Shown here: positions 1 to 9,107 of the stretch, one piece after another
Layout: each line of letters starts with the position of its first letter
Numbering within the stretch: the first letter of the stretch is position 1
NCBI GenBank assembly: GCA_018268995.1
Contig: JAFDVL010000087.1
Span: forward strand, 1-64,000
DNA: 64,000 nucleotides
Direction: 5' to 3'
Origin: Acidobacteriota bacterium
Lineage (GTDB): Bacteria > Acidobacteriota > Blastocatellia > RBC074
Position numbers and translations under genes: made by a program
The notes under the pieces: model-generated
The model's input: the letters and a program-made list of their open reading frames with translations, nothing else
Told to the model about the DNA's origin: nothing
Database searches by the model: none

Positions 1-206
1 CAATAGTGATGCGTTCGCCCTAGCTTATACCGCAAACCGATGCGGCGTTCGATTTCCAAATTCGGGTAAGACGGAAGAAACAAGGCATAGCCTAGCGCCT
101 TCATCAACACGTGTTCGTAGCTTTCGCCTGCACGTTTGTACAACGTGACCCGCTTGCCTGAAATCTTCAGGTGATATGTATCTGAAAGTTTGACGAAACT
201 ACCCAT
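1..206 (-). CDS. Hypothetical protein, N-terminal 68 residues (runs off the window)
   Basis: An open frame begins with ATG at 206 and stays open to the left edge, so only the N-terminus is visible and the C-terminus is missing. The visible part is basic and mixed alpha/beta in appearance, with a run FLPSYPNLEIERRIGLRYK after a helical stretch. It loosely recalls the N-terminus of YaeQ-type nuclease-fold proteins, but I cannot confirm this. It is divergent from the DUF4129 gene at 298, with about 90 bases of shared upstream DNA. Function is unknown. Confidence 0.55.
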   Translation of the reverse strand, partial: MGSFVKLSDTYHLKISGKRVTLYKRAGESYEHVLMKALGYALFLPSYPNLEIERRIGLRYKLGRTHHY

Positions 207-297
207 AGCGACGACAGCACGTAAAAAACAAACCGCTAAAATAACAGCCGGACTTTGCGCTGGCAAGGATTATTCCAAAGCGATATGATGCCCGGCC

Positions 298-1386
298 ATG
301 AGACGGCAATCATTGCTAAGGTCAAAATCAGGAACGCAGCGCGCTTCTACTCTAAAAAATAAAGCGTGGTCATTTTACATTTTGCCTTTAGCGCTTTGTC
401 TTTTGCTCTGTCCGGTCTGGGCGGTGACGTCTTTTGAAAACTATGCCCAGCGTGTGGAAGAAGCAGCCAAGATAGCGGGCAATGTTGCAAGCAATAAATA
501 CTCAAAAGACGAAAGCGATGACCTGCTTCGACAGGTCAAAGAACTACTGCCAGCCACAGAAGACATCGCGCGTGAGGTTCAAGACAAAGACATTACACAC
601 GTGGATAATGCCTGGCTGCACCGCCTGATTGATAATCTGGAGGAAGACGATGACGACAAACGATCCTCTCAATTAGTCGGCATTGCTAACCGATTGACTG
701 CCCTCGGCCATCGTTTGCGCGAATCTCAGCGACCTGCTGGGGCTGAAGCCAAAGCAACCCAAGAACGACTGCAACAAATTCTGGCGCGAAGTGAATATCA
801 GCCAGACGAAACCAAGGATTCAGCAATTCAAGGCTGGATTAAGAAGATTCAGCAGAAGATTCGGGAGCTGCTGGCAAAACTCTTCTTCAAAAATCCTTCT
901 GCCGCAGGGCCAAGTCCTGGTTCGTTGCAGGCGTTGCGCTGGCTTATTATCGTTGCACTGATCGCCAGTTTGGGGTGGGCAACAGTGTTGTTGATACGAC
1001 GCTTTCAGCTACGACAGGCAAAGCTGAAAGATGATGAGAGTGAGAATGAGACGCGAGAAATTTTGGGGGAACAGTTCGATGCGGATGTAACGGCAGATCA
1101 TCTGATGCGAACAGCAGCTGAAATGGCACGTAAGGGCGAGTACCGAATGGCGATTCGGCGTGCCTATCTGGCACTGCTTTATGACCTCGAACAACGCGGC
1201 AAACTGCGCCTGCACAGGGCGAAAACCAATCGCGACTATCTTGGCGAGCTAAAAAACGAGCAATATATCTACCCGCCAGTTTCGGTTCTGACAAACAACT
1301 ACGAACGCGTTTGGTATGGACATGGCACCGCAACGATGGAGGATTACGCTGGTTTTATTGAGAAATATCGAGAAGTAGCAAGATAA
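298..1386 (+). CDS. DUF4129 domain membrane protein
   Basis: A 362-residue protein with an N-terminal membrane segment or signal anchor at about residues 26-44, a charged helical region of about 160 residues, a second membrane helix at 214-234, and a C-terminal cytoplasmic domain at 262-360. The C-terminal domain has the DUF4129 pattern: a helix with RRAYLALLYDLEQRGKL and then LTNNYERVWYG. DUF4129 proteins often sit near transglutaminase-like or MoxR/VWA genes, but neither is adjacent here. Function is not known. A strong bidirectional hairpin terminator follows at 1431. Start choice is the first ATG; the upstream Shine-Dalgarno is poor. Confidence 0.75.
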   Translation: MRRQSLLRSKSGTQRASTLKNKAWSFYILPLALCLLLCPVWAVTSFENYAQRVEEAAKIAGNVASNKYSKDESDDLLRQVKELLPATEDIAREVQDKDITHVDNAWLHRLIDNLEEDDDDKRSSQLVGIANRLTALGHRLRESQRPAGAEAKATQERLQQILARSEYQPDETKDSAIQGWIKKIQQKIRELLAKLFFKNPSAAGPSPGSLQALRWLIIVALIASLGWATVLLIRRFQLRQAKLKDDESENETREILGEQFDADVTADHLMRTAAEMARKGEYRMAIRRAYLALLYDLEQRGKLRLHRAKTNRDYLGELKNEQYIYPPVSVLTNNYERVWYGHGTATMEDYAGFIEKYREVAR

Positions 1387-1430
1387 GATTTGCCCTGAAG
1401 AAATAACTTGTCCCAAAAGGAAAATAAAAA

Positions 1431-1466
1431 AGCGGGTAAGGAGAAAATCCCTACCCGCTAATTTTT
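1431..1466. terminator. Bidirectional rho-independent terminator
   Basis: AGCGGGTA at 1431-1438 pairs with TACCCGCT at 1452-1459 around a short loop. The stem is followed by a T-run on the plus strand and preceded by an A-rich run (a T-run on the minus strand). It lies between two convergent genes, ending at 1386 (plus) and 1488 (minus), so it can serve both. Confidence 0.8.
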
Positions 1467-1487
1467 GTCCTAACGGAGTTGTTACAG

Positions 1488-4400
1488 TTAGAAACTATAT
1501 CGCACAAAAAACTGCATAAAGCGCGGGGTTCCCTGAATCGCAGTATAACGACTCCAGTTTACCGGGGGCGTCTTTGTGCCAGGATCAAGCGGGATTCCAA
1601 TACCAGTTCTGCTGGTATCAAAGGCTCCCATTGCCTGATAGTTGAAGAGGTTGAAAACCTCCCAGCGGATTTGCAGGCCGTGACCTTCGCTCCAGGGCAT
1701 TTTGAATGTCTTGCCCAATCCCATATCGGTGCTCACGACCCCAACATTTCTGAAGAGGTTGCGCTCACCCGTTTCACCCGGTCGGGCATTACGGAAGCTT
1801 TGGAATGCCTGTGTCGTGTTGCAACCAAAAAGCGCACCACCACGTGTCGGGCAAGTAACAACATCTCTGGTTCTTGTGGCATTGCTTTGCACGTTCCAGT
1901 TGGTTGCCCAACGCGCATCGTCAAAAGGAGCGGCGACAGGAAGACCAGAGTTGTAACGGATAATGCCGGAAAGCTGCCAGCCACCCAACAGACTATCTGC
2001 TACTCTGTCACTGCCTCCGAGTAACCATTGTCCTTTCCCAATCGGAAGTTGCCAGACAAAGTTCGTGTTGATGATATGACGCACGTCGAAATCTGAGAAA
2101 GAGTAATTATCTCTTTGGCGGAACGGGTTCAAGATATTCACCCCAGTGGTGCTGGCTGTCTGTAGACCTGAAGCATCATCCTTGGAGTTTGAAAGCGTAT
2201 AGTTGAAATCCATCGTCAGAGATTTTTTAAATCTCTGATGAGCGGAGAGAGTAAAGGCCCGGTAATCAGAATTCCCAATCGAACTCCACGCACCCAGTGT
2301 TCCATATTGGGGTTGATAGAAAGAGTGGCAGGCAGAACTAAAATTAGGGTTCGGGGGATTACACGTCGCATTACTTAGCGTTGAAAGATCAAGCATTGCG
2401 CTCGTCCAGTCATTGCCATAGTTATATCCGCTATCACCGCCTAATGCAGCTGGAACCGTCAAAGCATAAACAGCTTGTGTTTGGTTATACGCAGGGTTCA
2501 CGCCTAATATTGATGCTAAATTTGCTGGAAACAAATTGGCAAAGTAAGGAATCTGGGTAACGCTCGACACCGCGCGTCCTGATGCCCTGAGGATCTCAAG
2601 CTGACCGGCTGCCGTATACCAATCCACACCTGACGCAGGGTCTTTCAAATTGTTGAGCGACATAATATCGCGCGTTGCTAATAGCTTTCTCGCGTTACGT
2701 CCGATGAAAGAGGCTTGGATAATTGTTCCAAACGGAAGTTCACGCTCAAACGTGAAGCTGTAATTGTAATGCGTCGGGGCGATAATCGAATCGTCCAGAC
2801 TGGTCTCAATATTGCCGGGGAAAGTACGCGTAGGTGGTGTGCGTGGGAACGAAATATTGCCCGGTACCACAACCCCCGGCAGGCCGCGAACCGCTTGGCC
2901 ATAGCCTGTAAATAGCGGCCCTGGGTTGGTGGTCAGGTTATAAGTGTTAGCAGCTGTCACCGTACTGGAGGAAAAACCTACCGTGTTGTTCAGGTCAAAG
3001 TTCACGGCTAATTGCTGTCCGTAGTAATCATTGAACATAGCAAACCCGCCACGAAATACGGATTTGCCCTGATCACCAAACACCTTGTGCAAGAAACCAG
3101 ATTTGAAATCTGGCGACCAGGAAGCAGCTACGCGCGGCTGGAAGTTGTTCTTGTCATACTGATACGCACCACTCTTACCATTCGCAGGGCCGGATAAATC
3201 AAGCGAAATGCGTTCGTTGTATGGCTTGCCAGCATTCATCCCGGCAATTCTTCGTTCGAAGTATTCACCCAGACTGATATTCGGCTTCACTTCAAATCCG
3301 TTCATCTCATAAACAGGTTTGCTGATACCATAACGCAGCCCGTAAGTGACGGTTAGATTTGGGCGAATCTTCCAGGAATCCTGTGCATACAAATCATATT
3401 CTTCTGTAGCGAAGGTTCGCTTACTTGGTGAACCGGCAGAGGTCAATGACCCATCTTTATTGAAAATAAAGTTGGCTGAAAACTGGCTGTATCGGCCAAC
3501 CACAGCCGCCACAGCATTTTGCACGTTGGAAATATCTGCCCCACTGATATTGAATCCCGCAGCCACAATAGGCGAGGAGATGGATGTTCCGCCGCCTGGA
3601 TAGTAGGACGGATTCGTAATAGCAGAATCGAAAGAATTGGCGAAAGAAGTACGCTGATTTCGGACAATTCTGATATTTGTACCGAATTGGAGTGAGTGTC
3701 TGCCTTTCGTCCAGGACAAATCATTCGTGATATTTTGCACGGGCGTCGAACGGCTCAATGTGCGCGAGAACAAGAAGGGGCTAAAAATGAAGCGAAACGA
3801 AATCGAATTCGCACTTGAGTCACCCTGCTGACTGAAAGAGTCTCGCGTGAGTCCGTAACGGAAGTTGTTCACCAAACTATTTGTAATTGTCCAAGTATGT
3901 CCAGCTACAATCCCTTTTGGGTGATTCCAGGTCGTCGGTTGCGGCGTATCTGGAAAGGCCTGAGTCGTGCCGAGATTGTCATTGATATAGTTACCTCTCG
4001 CAAAGACCTGATGCTTTTCCGTGAGGTTAAAATCAAACCGCGCAATGTGCGAGTTCCGGTATTCTGTCAGGGGCGCATTAAATCTATACCCGGCAGTATT
4101 CAGTAACCGTCCTGGCGCACTATCGCCGGCGTTGAAGTCATTAGCCGGATATTTTGCGGCAGCAGCAGCCAAAGCCGCTATCGCCGCTGAGCTTGTTCCG
4201 GCGTTCGGGAAAATAGTTGCGATTTGTGCCGCTGTGATTTGCGAAATAGCACCTGTGGTTGCATCACGATAGCGGATGATCCCCTGACCTAATGTCGCTA
4301 ACGGAACAGTGCGGGTAACCGGAGCCCCTCTTTTTTCACGCAATCCCTCATAGCTATAAAAGAAAAATGCGCGATCTGTAACGATAGGGCCACCAACTGC

Positions 4401-5267
4401 GCCACCAAAGAAGTGTCTTCTTCTGGCAGGTCGTGGAACTGATTTTCCATCCGCGCCGATGGTACGATTATTGAAGAAATCGTTGGCGTCAAAAAAATCA
4501 TTTCGGCCACCGTAAAAAAGCGCTCCTTTAAAAGCATTCGTTCCGCCTTTGGTCACGAGCGAAATTTGCGCACCGGAAGAACGTCCCTGGCTTGCGTTAG
4601 CATTTGACGTGGTAACACGAAATTCCTCAATGGCCTCTGCATTCAACCGCAGCACAGGCGAACTGAGTGAGTTCGTCTGTGCTTCATTGATGTCCACCCC
4701 ATCAAGAGTAATGTTCGATTGATCGCTACGTGCGCCAGCCACGTAACCTTCCTTTGTCACGCCTGCCTGCAAGGTCAGCAAAGTAGCAGGACTACGGTCG
4801 GGGATGGGCAACTGAATGATTTGCTGATTGGCGATTACCGTTCCAAGTGAAGCGTCCTGCGTATTGACAGTTAAATCCCCGCCACTGGTAATCGTGACAA
4901 CTTCACTGATTAGACCTACTTCAAGCGTCATATCAAACGTTGATGGGGTGTCAACCAACGTCTTTACATTTGGAGATACAGCTTTTTTGAACCCCTGGGC
5001 CTCGACCTCAAGCACATAAGTGTCAGGAGGTATCGCCGCAAAGGTATAAGCCCCGTTAGAATCAGTTGTTGCGGTACGAGTAACATTTTTCGCTTCGTTC
5101 TTGAGCGTAACAGTTGCACCAGCAATTGACTTACCCTGTGCATCCGAAACCGTACCTCTGACCGTGGATGTGCCTGTTTGTGCAAATGCCGAAAAAGCAA
5201 ATGCCAAGACAAAAAGGAAGGCACAACCCAATAAAGAAATTGAATCTTTTATCGTTGTTTTCTTCAT
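1488..5267 (-). CDS. TonB-dependent receptor, Oar-like, with carboxypeptidase-regulatory N-terminus
   Basis: A protein of about 1259 residues. I chose the ATG at 5267 (MKKTTIKDS) over an upstream in-frame start because GAGGA lies just upstream and a clean signal peptide ending in AFA follows. Next come a carboxypeptidase-regulatory (Ig-like) domain at about residues 33-115 (GTVSDAQGKSIAGATVTLKN), a plug domain with the ANQQIIQLPIPDRSP region, and a long outer-membrane barrel ending in Phe (VRYSF), as expected for BamA-dependent insertion. Acidobacteria encode many such Oar-like receptors; the substrate is unknown (peptides or glycans are usual guesses). It is a single gene ending at the shared terminator at 1431. 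Confidence 0.88.
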   Translation of the reverse strand: MKKTTIKDSISLLGCAFLFVLAFAFSAFAQTGTSTVRGTVSDAQGKSIAGATVTLKNEAKNVTRTATTDSNGAYTFAAIPPDTYVLEVEAQGFKKAVSPNVKTLVDTPSTFDMTLEVGLISEVVTITSGGDLTVNTQDASLGTVIANQQIIQLPIPDRSPATLLTLQAGVTKEGYVAGARSDQSNITLDGVDINEAQTNSLSSPVLRLNAEAIEEFRVTTSNANASQGRSSGAQISLVTKGGTNAFKGALFYGGRNDFFDANDFFNNRTIGADGKSVPRPARRRHFFGGAVGGPIVTDRAFFFYSYEGLREKRGAPVTRTVPLATLGQGIIRYRDATTGAISQITAAQIATIFPNAGTSSAAIAALAAAAAKYPANDFNAGDSAPGRLLNTAGYRFNAPLTEYRNSHIARFDFNLTEKHQVFARGNYINDNLGTTQAFPDTPQPTTWNHPKGIVAGHTWTITNSLVNNFRYGLTRDSFSQQGDSSANSISFRFIFSPFLFSRTLSRSTPVQNITNDLSWTKGRHSLQFGTNIRIVRNQRTSFANSFDSAITNPSYYPGGGTSISSPIVAAGFNISGADISNVQNAVAAVVGRYSQFSANFIFNKDGSLTSAGSPSKRTFATEEYDLYAQDSWKIRPNLTVTYGLRYGISKPVYEMNGFEVKPNISLGEYFERRIAGMNAGKPYNERISLDLSGPANGKSGAYQYDKNNFQPRVAASWSPDFKSGFLHKVFGDQGKSVFRGGFAMFNDYYGQQLAVNFDLNNTVGFSSSTVTAANTYNLTTNPGPLFTGYGQAVRGLPGVVVPGNISFPRTPPTRTFPGNIETSLDDSIIAPTHYNYSFTFERELPFGTIIQASFIGRNARKLLATRDIMSLNNLKDPASGVDWYTAAGQLEILRASGRAVSSVTQIPYFANLFPANLASILGVNPAYNQTQAVYALTVPAALGGDSGYNYGNDWTSAMLDLSTLSNATCNPPNPNFSSACHSFYQPQYGTLGAWSSIGNSDYRAFTLSAHQRFKKSLTMDFNYTLSNSKDDASGLQTASTTGVNILNPFRQRDNYSFSDFDVRHIINTNFVWQLPIGKGQWLLGGSDRVADSLLGGWQLSGIIRYNSGLPVAAPFDDARWATNWNVQSNATRTRDVVTCPTRGGALFGCNTTQAFQSFRNARPGETGERNLFRNVGVVSTDMGLGKTFKMPWSEGHGLQIRWEVFNLFNYQAMGAFDTSRTGIGIPLDPGTKTPPVNWSRYTAIQGTPRFMQFFVRYSF

Positions 5268-5336
5268 AACAGTCCTCGCTAGTTTTGATCTTCTTAATGT
5301 TCTTCGGAGCTTATGCCATAACGGATTTGGCCAAAG

Positions 5337-5368
5337 CACAGAAAGGTGAAACCACAGAAAGGTGAAAC
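5337..5368. repeat. Two tandem copies of a 16-base repeat
   Basis: CACAGAAAGGTGAAAC occurs twice head to tail, at 5337-5352 and 5353-5368, upstream of the Oar-like receptor gene. The copies are identical. It could be a simple duplication or a paired protein-binding site; nothing in the sequence decides this. Confidence 0.7.
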
Positions 5369-5781
5369 CTTAGTTAGCAGGAGGAAATGATGGTCTTACC
5401 TTTTGAGCATTTTCTTGGTGGCGGAAAGCTATGCAACAAATTAGGCCTACAGAATTCATAGGCTACCGTTTCCTGCTGCTGACTTTTGAAATCTCGGAAA
5501 TCCGAAGATAATCCTAAAAATACTGCTAAGTGCAGTTGGTACAGGCAAGCGATATGCCGATATAAAGAAAGTTGGGTTCCTGGCAGATAAATCAAGAAAA
5601 GTTCTAGCCAAATGTTTTATTAGCTATGGTTAATAGAAATTCTTTGAAGTTAAACCAGAAGAAAAGAGATTATTTTCTCCCGACCATTGTCCAGAATTTT
5701 GGATGCGGTTCAGAATTTCGTAAACGATAAGGAAATTGTGAGTGTGAATAAGAAAGAAAGGAATCGCTGTAAAAGTAAGGA

Positions 5782-5940
5782 CGCCGCGTGATGCACTCTG
5801 AAAGATTCCTTTCAGCCCCCTTTTCGTGCATCCCCGCGGCGCTTATTCCCACCTCAACCAGCGATTGGTTGCCGGGAAACTTGGGCGACTTCTGGTGAAG
5901 TCAATATCTGTCGGCGGTAATTGCAATTGAATTAGCAATC
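5782..5940. ncRNA. Candidate structured RNA: run of consecutive hairpins
   Basis: Seen directly: CGCCGCG (5782-5788) pairs with CGCGGCG (5835-5841). Inside it ATGCAC (5791-5796) pairs with GTGCAT (5826-5831), and inside that CTGAAAG (5798-5804) pairs with CTTTCAG (5809-5815). Further on are CAACCA/TGGTTG (5855-5871), GACTTC/GAAGTC (5887-5902) and ATTGC/GCAAT (5920-5939). The three nested stems and three following hairpins are more than I would expect in random spacer. No known RNA family is recognised and the strand is undetermined. It could be a 5' leader of the downstream lipoprotein operon, a free RNA, or a repeat relic. Confidence 0.3.
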
Positions 5941-5952
5941 GCAACTGTGCTC

Positions 5953-6078
5953 AACGCCTTTTCAAGACCTTCGCCTGTTAGCTTAGGTGCTTTGTTTATA
6001 TTCAAGCCTTGTGCCAGTTAATTCCACAGCTGGAGAGCCAGTCCCCTAAGCCAGTATCTTCTATTTTTTCAAGGCGTT
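5953..6078. ncRNA. Candidate irregular long hairpin
   Basis: AACGCCTT (5953-5960) pairs with AAGGCGTT (6071-6078). Nested inside are AAGA/TCTT (5964-5967 with 6057-6060), GCTTAGG/CCTAAGC (5981-5987 with 6045-6051) and CCAG/CTGG (6014-6017 with 6030-6033). The result is one long, interrupted hairpin of about 126 bases. Its outline recalls regulatory RNAs built as a single irregular rod, such as 6S RNA, but I see no family signature. Individual stems are short, so coincidence is possible. Confidence 0.22.
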
Positions 6079-6281
6079 ACAAAAACAAAGCAAGCTCATT
6101 GTAAAATTAGCGCTCATCCCTCATCACACCAATCTGTAAGGTATTTTCACGTTTTGGTGTAACTGCCCTTTAAGCGCCACCAGCAACAACTCAAGTAGGT
6201 TTGACAAGGCATAGGTCATCTGTTAGGTTGGCTGCCTTGTTTTTGGGCATTACGGAATGCAGTAAAGAGTCAAGACCTTCT

Positions 6282-7292
6282 ATGACTGAGGCCAACCCCG
6301 AACGAGGTCTTTCAAGATTTCGTTTTCTAGTAATTGCTTGCTTATTGGCAAGTGCTGCGCTGGTTACTTCTTGTTCCAGTCTCGTTAAATACAAGGATGA
6401 AACCATTCCTCAACCGCTGACACCTGTCCTTGAAGCGGACTTTGATGTATTGCTCGCTCAACTAAAACCTTTCACTGACCTTGATTCCATGCGAGCAACG
6501 CGGATTTCAATGAAGTTCATTGATGCGGCATCTTCAGAGCGTTACCGAGGTGCGGCAGATGCGACGATTGTGCTGAAAAGACCGGAAAATATTCGGCTCA
6601 TTATTCAGGTGCCGATTGCCAAAACCAAGCTCGCAGAAATGGTTTCGGATGCCGAGCATTTTCGCGTGGCGATTTACTATGACAAATATAAACGCTTTCT
6701 GATTGGGACAAACAAAGCGGATTACAATCAGTGGCGCGAGAGATTGCAGGGTAAGAAAGAAGCTCAATCGGCTTTTATCAATGCACGCCCTTTTCATTTC
6801 ACAGATGCCTTATTGGTACGACCTTTGCAAATTGGAAAAGCAGGCTTCACCTATAGCCTACAGGAAGAGTTATTAGAGGAACCCGATACAAAACTTGGTG
6901 CAAAAAAAGGAGCACGTGTCATCCGCAGCTTTTACGTCATTTCAGAGATTGAAATCACTGATCCAGCCAAAAGCTTTGGCATTTTGAAACGTCGTTTCTG
7001 GTTTGATCGAAATGATAAGTTACAGCTCAAACGTCAACAGGTCTTTGACGGAAAAGGCGGATTGGTAACAGATGTGCGTTATCTAAACTATACAAAGCTG
7101 AGTACTGACAGTCAGATTTTGCATCCAAGTGTCGTCGAAGTTCGACGTCCATATGACAAATACTCTGCTGAATTAAACTTCTTAGCGGATAGCACTGAGT
7201 TCAATGTAGAGAATTTGCCCGCAACAGCCTTTGTTCTCGAAAATACTGAGAAACTACCCGAAACCGATCTCGACAAACCTGAAAGCAAATAG
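6282..7292 (+). CDS. Secreted lipoprotein, LolA/LolB-like fold suspected
   Basis: A 336-residue protein. I chose the ATG at 6282 because it gives a compact lipoprotein signal: a basic N-terminus, a hydrophobic core (FLVIACLLASAALV) and a lipobox VTSC with Cys31. An upstream in-frame start would add 27 unlikely residues. The mature part is beta-rich, with IRLIIQVPIAKTKLAEMVSD, resembling DUF4292 or outer-membrane lipoprotein-sorting proteins. It is the first gene of a same-strand run with an ABC permease (6 bases later), an ABC ATPase and a LolA-like carrier, which suggests a role in moving lipoproteins or lipids across the periplasm. Exact substrate unknown. Confidence 0.72.
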   Translation: MTEANPERGLSRFRFLVIACLLASAALVTSCSSLVKYKDETIPQPLTPVLEADFDVLLAQLKPFTDLDSMRATRISMKFIDAASSERYRGAADATIVLKRPENIRLIIQVPIAKTKLAEMVSDAEHFRVAIYYDKYKRFLIGTNKADYNQWRERLQGKKEAQSAFINARPFHFTDALLVRPLQIGKAGFTYSLQEELLEEPDTKLGAKKGARVIRSFYVISEIEITDPAKSFGILKRRFWFDRNDKLQLKRQQVFDGKGGLVTDVRYLNYTKLSTDSQILHPSVVEVRRPYDKYSAELNFLADSTEFNVENLPATAFVLENTEKLPETDLDKPESK

Positions 7293-7298
7293 CATCAG

Positions 7299-8393
7299 AT
7301 GGATAGCTTAATTCTAGCGAATATTCGTCAACGTCCGACGCGCACCCTTGTCAGTGTGATTGGCGTTGCGCTTGGCGTTGTGCTCATTCTTGTAAATACA
7401 GGTTTGGTACGCGGCATGCTTAACGATAGGTCGCGGCGCGAACGAGGCGTAGGAGCAGAGATTATTTTTTCACGTCCTGGCGCAAACGATATCTTGTCCG
7501 CGTCAGGATTAACTTTAGATATTCGCTATGCTGAACGCATCGCCAAAATTCAGGGAGTGCAGGTTGCCAGTCCTATTGGCAAGTATCTACAGAAAGGGAA
7601 TGCCGGACTTGGGTTTGAACTCGTAGATGGCATTGATTACCCAAGCTATTCCGCAATGAGCGGAATAAAAATCGTGGATGGTGGTGTTTTTCAAGCGGAT
7701 AACGAAGTTATCATTGACGCGTTCAAAGCACGTAAAAGCAATGCAAAAGTTGGCAGCGAAATCGAGGTCTTTGGCAAAAAGCTGAAAGTCGCAGGAATTT
7801 ATTCGCCTGAATCGGGTGCCCGCGTCAAGATGTCTTTATCGGCGCTGCAAAACTATATGGGTTCGCCTAACAAATGTTCCTGGATTGCAGTGAAATGCGA
7901 AGACCCGGCGAAGCAGGAAGAAGTCCAGAAACGCATCAATGCAGAATTGCCGGGAAACACCGTACAGCTCATGCGTGATCTGCCGAGTTTTGAGCGAGCA
8001 ATTCCCGGTATTGATGGATTTATTAAAACGATTCTGGTGCTTTCGACTATTGTTAGTTCGCTGGTAATTCTATTAGCAATGTATACAACGATTACCGAAC
8101 GGACGCGTGAGATAGGTATTTTGAAATCGCTTGGCGCATCCAAGCGATTCATCATTGGCGTAATAGAAAGAGAGGCCATCACAATCAGCCTCATTGGCGT
8201 TGGGGTTGGATTAGTTGCAGCCTTGATAATTGGATGGGGAATTCGCACAGCAACTACTTTGCAAGTTGAGTTTCAGTGGACGTGGATTTTGGTAGCTGCT
8301 TTGATTGGGTTGGCTGCGGGCGTCGGAGGCTCTTTTTACCCGGCAGTACGCGCGGCCAATCAAGATGCGGTGAAGGCGCTTTCTTACGAATAA
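7299..8393 (+). CDS. ABC transporter permease, MacB/LolCE (FtsX) family
   Basis: A 364-residue inner-membrane protein with the four-helix MacB/FtsX layout. One helix lies near the N-terminus (TLVSVIGVALGVVLILVN) and is followed by a periplasmic domain of about 200 residues. Three C-terminal helices begin with ILVLSTIVSSLVILLAMYTT. The cytoplasmic coupling segment ERTREIGILKSLGASKR is the hallmark of the family. Such proteins act as mechanotransmitters rather than true channels, for example extracting lipoproteins in LolCDE. It is only six bases downstream of the lipoprotein gene and six bases upstream of the ATPase gene, so the three are almost certainly one transcript. It probably works as a homodimer, since only one permease is present. 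Confidence 0.88.
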   Translation: MDSLILANIRQRPTRTLVSVIGVALGVVLILVNTGLVRGMLNDRSRRERGVGAEIIFSRPGANDILSASGLTLDIRYAERIAKIQGVQVASPIGKYLQKGNAGLGFELVDGIDYPSYSAMSGIKIVDGGVFQADNEVIIDAFKARKSNAKVGSEIEVFGKKLKVAGIYSPESGARVKMSLSALQNYMGSPNKCSWIAVKCEDPAKQEEVQKRINAELPGNTVQLMRDLPSFERAIPGIDGFIKTILVLSTIVSSLVILLAMYTTITERTREIGILKSLGASKRFIIGVIEREAITISLIGVGVGLVAALIIGWGIRTATTLQVEFQWTWILVAALIGLAAGVGGSFYPAVRAANQDAVKALSYE

Positions 8394-8399
8394 CGATTT

Positions 8400-9074
8400 A
8401 TGCCCATTCTGCAAACAGAAAATCTGGTAATGACCTACCATGTCGGCAAGGTTGATGTGCAAGCATTGCGTGGTGTCAATTTGTCAGTCGAAAAAGGCGA
8501 ATTTGTTTCCATCATGGGACACTCAGGAAGCGGCAAATCCACGCTGCTACATATTCTTGGCGGTCTGCTCAAGCCAACCAGTGGCAAGGTAATCGTGGAT
8601 GGTGAGGACCTGGCAGCCGTGGGCGATGCACAGCGTACGGATATTCGGCGGCGCAAAATTGGATTTGTGTTTCAGCGCTTCAACTTATTTCCCACACTCA
8701 CGGCAGAAGGAAATTTAAAACTTGCCGAGCATATTCATGGCAAGGAAGGCAACGGCAATGCGGAGTTACGCCGTGAAGTATTGCAGTTACTCAAATTAGA
8801 AAATAAAATGAAGCATAAGCCCCTTGAATTATCGGGTGGGGAGCAACAACGCGTAGCAATCGCGCGAGCGGTTATCAATCGTCCGGCAATCATTCTGGCC
8901 GATGAGCCTACAGGCAATCTGGATTCGGAGAATTCCGATATCGTTTTGAAAATGCTGGTTCAGCTTAATCGTGACTTAGGACAGACAATTGTCATGATTA
9001 CGCACAACCCTGAGGCAGCAGGTATTGCCAGGCGCAAAATTTTAATGCGCGACGGACAGATCGTTAGCAACTAA
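8400..9074 (+). CDS. ABC transporter ATP-binding protein, LolD/MacB type
   Basis: A 224-residue ATPase with all motifs intact: Walker A GHSGSGKST (40-48), Q-loop Gln92, signature LSGGEQQ (144-150), Walker B IILADE with catalytic Glu169, D-loop, and switch His202 (MITHNPE). The length and the LSGGEQQRVAIARA form are typical of the LolD/MacB/FtsE group. It pairs with the permease encoded immediately upstream and powers it from the cytoplasm. There is no clear Shine-Dalgarno, and the gene begins seven bases after the permease stop, so translational coupling is likely. Confidence 0.92.
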   Translation: MPILQTENLVMTYHVGKVDVQALRGVNLSVEKGEFVSIMGHSGSGKSTLLHILGGLLKPTSGKVIVDGEDLAAVGDAQRTDIRRRKIGFVFQRFNLFPTLTAEGNLKLAEHIHGKEGNGNAELRREVLQLLKLENKMKHKPLELSGGEQQRVAIARAVINRPAIILADEPTGNLDSENSDIVLKMLVQLNRDLGQTIVMITHNPEAAGIARRKILMRDGQIVSN

Positions 9075-9107
9075 TAGCCCGTGCGAAGCTACTAAAGAGA
9101 TACTGCT

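Larger units (their letters stand above)
5369..6281. other. About 0.9 kb of non-coding DNA
   Basis: No convincing gene lies between the Oar-like receptor and the lipoprotein gene. Short frames here lack protein-like composition. One 24-codon frame at 5387-5461 has AGGAGG four bases upstream but is too short to support. The stretch contains the tandem repeat at 5337 and two groups of hairpins, annotated separately at 5782-5940 and 5953-6078. The rest (5462-5781 and 6079-6281) shows nothing I recognise apart from presumed promoters of the flanking divergent genes. Confidence 0.5.

Noticed and set aside
5337..5368. Considered as the start of a CRISPR array
   Set aside because: Only two 16-base units in direct contact, with no spacers and no cas genes.
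5387..5461. A 24-codon frame with AGGAGG four bases upstream
   Set aside because: The ribosome site is good but the peptide (MMVLPFEHFLGGGK...) has no recognisable feature and the frame is very short. Not enough to call a gene or leader peptide.
5953..6078. Considered as 6S RNA
   Set aside because: The overall rod shape fits loosely, but no family bases could be recognised; left as an unassigned candidate.
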